From: Mikania micrantha
Lineage: Eukaryota; Streptophyta; Magnoliopsida; Asterales; Asteraceae
Assembly: GCA_009363875.1 (NCBI GenBank)
Contig: CM018690.1
Span: 16,943,692 to 17,007,691, forward strand
Length of the DNA: 64,000 bases
Direction of reading: 5' to 3'
The stretch's first letter is position 1. Each line of letters starts with the position of its first letter. The translations under genes and the position numbers were made by a program. Shown here piece after piece: positions 58,496 through 64,000 of the stretch. The notes under the pieces were generated by a model. That model ran no database searches. It was not told where the DNA came from and saw only the letters and a list, made by a program, of their open reading frames with translations.

Positions 58496-58520
58496 CTATT
58501 TATAAGAAGTGTTAGCACGA
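58496..58520 (-). promoter_or_regulatory. Predicted splice acceptor upstream of gag-pol
   Basis: The - strand shows a plant branch-point-like GTGCTAAC about 20 nt before ATAAATAG, followed by GAAGCTAATGG with the gag-pol start. Together with the donor at 59521-59530 it would remove the leader ORF. Prediction only. Confidence 0.5.
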
Positions 58521-58738
58521 AGTCAAAATCCAATGTAACATGAGTAAGTAAAACAACAACCACAACATGTAATATAATCAACACAGTTGTTGGAAACAAA
58601 CAATAATTCTTCCATAAATAGAAACTTTCTTTGAGTACAATACTTTTTGAAATGAAATACAAAATTTCAAATTACCAATGTAGGAACACAACCCGTTCCT
58701 AATAAGTTTAAATAAAACAAGAAGTAAAAGAAAAATAA

Positions 58739-59383
58739 TCAGTCGTCCTCAACGGTGGATTCAGGATCGGACTCAGCAACTGGTGCTGGTTCCTCCTCCT
58801 CATCCTCATCCTCATCCTGTTCCTCATTCTCAACTACCACTAAATCCTCCAAAGCTTCAATCCTGCCCTCCAAGATCTCGGCTCGGTTCTCTGACTCCTC
58901 TAGACGACCAATCATGTTCACCATCTCATCCCGCATGTCATGAACTAGATGGGCAAGTTCATCTTGCCTCTCAATGGCATCCCATAACTCCTGAGATCTC
59001 TGTATAAGCTTGTCTTCTGTCTCATCCAAGTCCTCGCGCAACTTGGCGATCTCCTCCGCGTCCGTCCTTCGCCTCTTAGGCTCAGGAGCATCCAGTACGG
59101 GTGGTGGATGTGTAGATGGTCCTGCAGCATAGAGTCCCTGAGTATTCACCCATGGTGCCTCCTCCGGATCCTCATCCGGGTCCTCAACTGGATCCTCATA
59201 TGGATCCTCCTCTGGATCCTCGTCTGGATCCTCCTCTGGATCCTCCTCTGGGTCTGAGTCATCCATCCCATACGGTGGAGGTGATGGAATAGGTGGTGGT
59301 GGTGATGATGGTGGTGCCGGAACTATCGGCTCCTCGTCCTCTGAATCATCAATGATAACATAAGGAACTGATGATGAAGCCAT
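58739..59383 (-). CDS. Leader ORF of the Tekay element (acidic coiled-coil protein)
   Basis: 214 residues beginning MASSSVPYVIIDDSEDEEP. A Pro-rich stretch (PPSSPPPPIPSPPP) and an acidic tandem repeat of DPEEDPDEDPEEDP type (about 44-76) come first, then a basic nuclear-signal-like EPKRRRTD (about 103-110). A coiled coil follows (about 113-185; KLREDLDETEDKLIQRSQEL) and a very acidic C-terminus. It lies between primer site and gag, about 250 nt upstream of and in a different frame from gag-pol. The initiator MASSS, nuclear-type basic patch, coiled coil and position match the counterpart at 36797-37546, while the rest has diverged. No known domain. Roles such as RNA/DNA binding, scaffold or nuclear factor are guesses. 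Confidence 0.75.
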   Translation of the reverse strand: MASSSVPYVIIDDSEDEEPIVPAPPSSPPPPIPSPPPYGMDDSDPEEDPEEDPDEDPEEDPYEDPVEDPDEDPEEAPWVNTQGLYAAGPSTHPPPVLDAPEPKRRRTDAEEIAKLREDLDETEDKLIQRSQELWDAIERQDELAHLVHDMRDEMVNMIGRLEESENRAEILEGRIEALEDLVVVENEEQDEDEDEEEEPAPVAESDPESTVEDD

Positions 59384-59520
59384 GCCTGTTACATAATATC
59401 ATATGTAAGTGCAGTGCCATGGAATACGTAAGCAAGTCAATTACATAATGTCATATGTAATTTCTAAACAGTATGTGTGTGTGTCTAATGTCTAACAGTC
59501 ATAGTCTAGGCCTACAAATG

Positions 59521-59530
59521 CAAACCTAGT
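59521..59530 (-). promoter_or_regulatory. Predicted splice donor in the leader
   Basis: The - strand ACTAG|GTTTGC lies about 20 nt after the primer site. The sequence GCGAACTAGGTTTGCAT is identical in the second family-1 copy near 37645-37661. Confidence 0.4.
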
Positions 59531-59544
59531 TCGCTATAACCAAT

Positions 59545-59557
59545 GGCTCTGATACCA
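59545..59557 (-). promoter_or_regulatory. Primer binding site, initiator tRNA-Met
   Basis: The - strand TGGTATCAGAGCC, three bases inside the LTR, is the standard complement of the plant initiator tRNA-Met 3' end. Confidence 0.95.
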
Positions 59558-60753
59558 ATCTGTCACACCCCCAATTTCAACTAACGGAATCATACCATTT
59601 GGGAACGTGACAAACCAGGATCTCAGATCATTAGACATAGCGAAGACCTCTATATGAATTTCAAAACATACGTTGGTCTTTAAAATATAATAATCAGAGT
59701 TTACAAAAAGTTGCGGAAGCGTTTAAAAACCAAATACAGTTGATAAGTAAAACATTACAAATCAAAATACTGAAATATTCAATATCAAATGTTCAAAGTT
59801 TATAATGCATGAGACTCTATCTTCCTAGTCCATGCCAGCCGTTACGCGCGCCTTAGCGTCCTGAGAAAACATGCAAATCAAGTCAACACAATGGTTGGTG
59901 CATAACACAGGTTTTAAGTAATCATAGAGTTCAAAACAGCAGTTTGAATAACAAGTTTGTAGATAACATAATCACAATTGCACAGTCATGATAGCTAGTC
60001 ATATAAACTATTTACATACGTGTTCGACACCGAAGCTGACTAGTTGCCATGCTATAGCATGTTTTCGCCTTGCCACTATTGTCTATCACAACAATAGTAA
60101 AAATGTGTTTGGTCAGTCAAACACCTGCGTAGATCCCATCTACCAGGTGAGGTTTGTCAAACCTAATAGATCTATTTCCAACTACCACGCTTTGCATTAC
60201 AGCAAACTAAACGGTTCGAGGTGTGTAAGGACTTTCAAGTTGATATGTTTTCACATAATGTAAACAGATAACTCATGCAAGTGATATGTATCTAAAAATC
60301 AGTTTGTTGCACATGTTTTCTCCCCCAAAACAGTTTAAATAAGAAAGGGGCCGTGTACGCACCTTTGATAGTAGTAGAATGATCAAACACGTGTGAACTT
60401 GCGTAGAAATCCTCTACGAAGAATCTGTGATTTAAACAATAACCTATTGTTATTCGAATAATCGTTTTGTGCTTAAAATCACATACGTATCAACATACGT
60501 ATGTTAAAGTGTGATAATTAGGCATACGGAAGTACGCGTGTCATTGAAATCGTTTAAATAAAATCACATTTGATTTTATTTAATTAAACGTAATTATACG
60601 CGATTTCGTGTTCGGACTAAAATATGAATTTTATCATCTCAACACGTTCGTATTCTCGTTACGGTTCCAACGCAACTTGAACGGATTAAAACGGAGTTCG
60701 TATGCGAAAGTTATGCTAAAAATACTAAAATTGATTTAAAACTCCAAAAATGG

Positions 60754-60830
60754 TGTTGCCCAGATTCGAACCCGCGACCCCCCGTTCAAATCACACGTTC
60801 CTTACCAGTCAAGCCCGCTAGGGTATCGCG
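60754..60830 (-). other. tRNA-like Pol III promoter module (5' LTR)
   Basis: Identical to 51567-51642. Confidence 0.55.
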
Positions 60831-62172
60831 AAAATCATCAGGAATTAATTCTTTTAAACTCATTCTGTTATGATTCCCTTGGTTCATCTATAGCCGAAGC
60901 AATAAACCCTTATTTGATCCCGATTTCGATTCCACTCGACCAATTAACCATGGGGTTTTTGTTCCCCGGACTCAATCGAGTCTATCCATGGTTTTATTTC
61001 GAACAATTAAACACCATAACCCATTTAATCGAGTCTTAATCAGTTTCGAACGTGGGTATCTAACTCATGATTCAAACTTGCTAAATTCGATTGTGTTGAT
61101 CTACAAAATGATAGGGTTTTCTTTAATCAAGATGTTTCGAAACCTTCTGTTGGAATAAATTTGAATATCAAATGCACTAGCATCGAAATCCCAAATCTCG
61201 GTTTCTTCTTATGAACCCTATGATCGAAATCCATCAAATCATTGTAACACAATAAAATTGGTACATGGTTTAGCTTATTCGGACCCTTATGAAACTACTA
61301 AACAGATTTAATTTGATTCTTAAACTCGTTTATACATAAACCCCCAAACCGGTTTCAAAGATAAACTCTAGCAATCGAACTTGTGCAATTCGAAGTTAGA
61401 ACCAGAAATTAACATAGGATTATGCTTAATCGGCAATTTATGAAAGTGTGTGTACAATTTGATTTCATTTTTACACTCATCATAACCGAAACCCCCAAAT
61501 CCGACTTTCATATGAACTCTAGAATTCGATCATGATTAATTCGATATTATCAACCGCAATTGATTTGGGTTAAACCTTAGTCGGCATGTTTAGAAAGTGT
61601 AGGATGAATTACTAACCTGTTCTGATGAGGAATTGATATAAAACCACTTTGAGCCCTAAGTTCGGTCGCCTCCAAATCGTTTTCTTCTTTCCACAGCTTA
61701 TGAGATTAAATTGGATTGTGCTAATCCCTCTAAAGAAGCCGATTAGTGTATCTATAGGTTCAATTGTGCGGATTTCTATCGAATTGAATGATATTACTAC
61801 CCACTAGTGACGGTTTCAAACTTTTATCATCATTGCAACTTAATTCGACAAGTTATTATGCTAGTAACGTATGGAAACTGTTACAACTTATTAATAAGTG
61901 ATGATTGAAAGGTTTATTCAATCAATTTCGTTGTAATGACCACATTTCCGAACTAAATTGATAATTCCACGTGAATTTTGACTTCTAAAGTCAAAATTAA
62001 TCCTTTAAATCACTTATAAACCTAAACTTAGCAATCAAAATGTATTTAGACTTATTTCAATAATTTCTAAACCCTTGAATATGATTTTTAACAATAACAT
62101 AACATTTCAATTAACAAAGTTACACTAAAAATCCCTAATTTTCACTAATCGGTTAAATTGGAATACCACTGG

Positions 62173-62503
62173 GCTAAATTAATCCATTTGGGTTTCTCAA
62201 ATACTATTGGGCCTCACTGGGCCTTCCTGGGCCTACCTTAGCCTTCCCTGGGCCTACTTGGTTTACATTGGGCCCTACTTGAACTTAGTGGGCCTTATTG
62301 GGCTTCTCTTGGCTTTGTGGGCCTACATTGGCTATGTTAGGCCTAATTGATCTTGTTGGGCCTCCATTGACCTTATTGGGCCTTCATTTGCCTTGTTGGG
62401 CCTTTACTAGCATTATTGGATCTTGATTGGCCTTGTTGAGCCTGTTGGACCTTCATTGGTCTTATTGGGCCTTGATTGGCCTTGTTGGGCCTGTGATAGC
62501 ACC
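62173..62503. promoter_or_regulatory. TGGGCC motif array in U3 (5' LTR)
   Basis: Same twelve TGGGCC motifs as in the 3' LTR, here upstream of the active transcription unit. Confidence 0.65.
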
Positions 62504-62551
62504 AACTCCCGTTAACAAGGTTAGTGTGAAAAGTCGGATTGTCACAGTAGG

Positions 62552-62971
62552 TTGACCTTACAAGTTGAGAACGAGGCGGTGACCTTTGAGAATGGTAAGA
62601 GGGAGACAACAGAGCAGAAAGGCACCTTGTGCCTAGTTGATACACATATGCCTCTTACCGGTACCTATGTTAGTGAGGAGGAGCACTTGGCTGCACAGAA
62701 TGTTGATATTAAGTACCAGGGGCTAGTGAGAGATAAACCACCCGACATAGGGGTGGTTTACAGTGGAGTTTCTTATAGAGCAAAGTCCAAGTGTGGGGAT
62801 CCCACAGCTTCACACGGATCCCCACAGCTGAGAGCTTTCATGTTGAGGGACTTTGGCTCTGATAGGAATCGTGAGTTTGAGGACTTAGGCGGTGGCTACG
62901 TATACGAGCACCGTCGCCCCCGGATGTTTACTGAGTACGGGGGTAAGACTGTCTGCTTTGACCCCCCATAG
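62552..62971 (+). pseudogene. Athila-like gag-protease pseudogene, second part
   Basis: Once the Tekay element and one GTAGG copy are discounted, this continues the frame broken at 50372, directly after the protease DVGDGR segment. About 139 further codons are open (LQVENEAVTFENG, then a Tyr/Arg-rich tail ending VCFDPP) to TAG at 62969-62971. There is no RT after it. The TTG at 62552 is an ordinary Leu codon, not a start. Confidence 0.9.
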
Positions 62972-64000
62972 ATATGGGTGTGGGTCCGAGTCTGGCTGAA
63001 GACTCGTTAATAAAACAAGCGCTATTGGGAGGCAACCCACATTTATGTACAGTTTCGTTCCTTTTTATTTATTATTTTTCATTTTTAGTTGTTTTATTTT
63101 ATGTTTGTTTGTGTGCTAACTTGTTTGTCGAGCCATGCAGTCATGCATGAGCAGCTACTACAGGATCCCAGGTTCATTCATGGTTGCCTCATTTTAGTTG
63201 GATCTCTGCAGGTCACTATGGAGCTTACGCGTTTGCATGGATTGCATGTCAGGGAAGTACCACTTTTTCTTTCTTGTTACTGTCGTTTATTAGTTTATTT
63301 TTATTTCAGTCTTAGTGTTTCCCTGTTTTTAGACACATTAGGGACAATGTGTGTTTCAAGTGTGGGGATGGGGAAATTCCTTTCTTTTTATTTCTTTCTT
63401 TTGAGTCTAGTTTTGAAAAAAAATGAAAAAAAATTGAAAAATTTTGAAAATACCAAAAATAAAATAAAGCTTGAACTTTTGTAAGTCCTGATTACCTTTT
63501 GCTATTGCTTAACAAGTCTATTTCATTGTAAATCGTTAACAAAAGGCGAGTCGGCATGAGTTATTGAGTTGGTTACACAGTTAGTCTTTAAGTTGCGTGA
63601 TAAAGTTTTCCCAATTGGACTTGTTTTCAAAACTTATGGGTTTGGGATTCTTAAGATAGTGAAACTTGTTTGATAGTTGAAGACAGTTTATGTTCATATC
63701 GGTAACCCTATTCCACACGTTTCCAGTGAGATTTTGAGCCTTAACAGTCTTTATTCAATCACTGATTCGTTTGTGTGTGATTTGACCTACCTGTTGCATT
63801 GCTTTAGAACTTGTGCTTGTATACATTTTGAGACTTTGTTTAAGATTTGGCACAGATATGATTAAGGCATTAGGTTCACCCATTTCTTAGCCTTTTCTAT
63901 TTCTTTTGTTCCACACTATTATATATTCCAATTAGACACCCTGTTGAGCCTAAACCCTTTTCATTTGATCACCCTGTTTAATTTCAAGACATCAGGTTAG
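62972..64000 (+). other. Athila-like element 2, noncoding 3' region
   Basis: Shortly after the stop is the Athila-type box AAGCGCTATTGGGAGGCAAC (63019-63046), and at 63337-63376 the signature GGGACAATGTGTGTTTCAAG followed by TGTGGGGATGG. The 63089-63484 reading frame overlaps these noncoding motifs and is not credible as a gene. The polypurine tract and 3' LTR lie beyond 64000. Confidence 0.75.

Larger units (their letters stand above)
50373..62546 (-). mobile_element. Complete Tekay-type chromovirus (Ty3/gypsy), family 1
   Basis: A 12,174-bp element with two 2,986-bp LTRs and exact duplication GTAGG at 50368-50372 and 62547-62551. On the - strand the order is 5' LTR (right), initiator-Met primer site, leader ORF, gag-pol with chromodomain, repeat-rich 3' region with two purine-rich tracts, and 3' LTR (left). 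I found two LTR differences by eye (near 50418/59606 and 51275/60463). With the commonly used 1.3e-8 substitutions per site per year this would be about 26,000 years; the rate is an assumption. All coding regions are intact, so it may be autonomous and active. Confidence 0.97.
59561..62546 (-). repeat. Tekay element 5' LTR
   Basis: 2,986 bp, same ends and length as the 3' LTR. Transcription should start in it and run leftward. Confidence 0.97.
46864..64000 (+). mobile_element. Athila-like retrotransposon 2, incomplete in window
   Basis: Composed of 5' LTR, primer site, gag-protease pseudogene, the inserted Tekay element, rest of the pseudogene and a noncoding 3' region. As in element 1 there is no RT or integrase between protease and the 3' signature motifs. 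The 3' LTR is outside. Confidence 0.85.

Noticed and set aside
58489..58662. N-terminal 58-residue extension of Gag-Pol
   Set aside because: Hydrophobic, unlike Gag, and contains a strong splice acceptor; the Met at 58488 starts the Gag-like sequence.
63089..63484. 131-codon frame with hydrophobic N-terminus
   Set aside because: Overlaps the conserved noncoding 3' signature of Athila-like elements; low-complexity tail.

Overview
This is a gene-poor, transposon-packed window of a plant nuclear genome. It is clearly a flowering plant: it holds Athila- and Tekay-type Ty3/gypsy elements, a copia fragment, CACTA, Mutator-like and hAT elements, Helitrons and tRNA-derived SINEs. The LTR and hAT terminal motifs (LTRs beginning TGTCACACCCC; GGGCTGTAAACGAACACGAACG) make me think of Asteraceae, but that is memory-based inference. 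I found no convincing host gene, functional tRNA, rRNA or organellar insert.

Layout. 1-1590: outer end of a CACTA element with palindromic subterminal repeats. 2715-3291: Mutator-like foldback element with an exact 9-bp target site duplication (TSD). 5473-6093: hAT-like element, then a SINE with a 14-bp TSD. 6151-11938: decayed CACTA element carrying remnants of its transposase genes plus a nested foldback MITE, hAT piece and SINE. 12069-14796: solo LTR of the Tekay-like family (family 1). 15186-18351: Helitron ends and one nearly complete non-autonomous Helitron. 18352-21335: tandem repeats, two foldback MITEs and a LINE/SINE 3' end.

21380-42060 is a nested block. A broken, unrecognised coding sequence runs on the + strand and is cut by successive LTR insertions: an 8.0-kb Athila-like element with Gag and protease but no polymerase (22515-30530, TSD ACCAA), a 4.2-kb solo LTR of family 2 (31476-35639, TSD GCAAG), and a second family-2 LTR (from 35694) that itself contains a partial family-1 element (36771-40258). 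The reading frame resumes exactly after the first two insertions.

42452-46863 holds an hAT-like element, the 3' end of a copia element (RNase H remnant on the - strand) and two further LTR pieces. 46864-64000 is a second Athila-like element, whose gag-protease is a pseudogene. It is split at 50372 by a complete 12.2-kb Tekay-type chromovirus (50373-62546, TSD GTAGG). Its two 2,986-bp LTRs differ at only two positions that I could see by eye, so it is very young. It encodes an intact 1,521-residue Gag-Pol with a C-terminal chromodomain, and upstream an extra acidic coiled-coil leader ORF. A diverged counterpart of that leader ORF sits in the same place in the 36771-40258 copy.

How the parts relate: the young Tekay element supplies every protein a Ty3/gypsy retroelement needs (Gag, protease, RT/RNase H, integrase with chromodomain). 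The two Athila-like elements encode at most Gag and protease and would need polymerase and integrase from another element. The most interesting observations are the leader ORF and the predicted intron around it, arrays of TGGGCC (site II-like) motifs in two unrelated LTR families, a tRNA-like Pol III promoter module kept inside family-1 LTRs, and the palindrome arrays of the CACTA and Athila-like elements.
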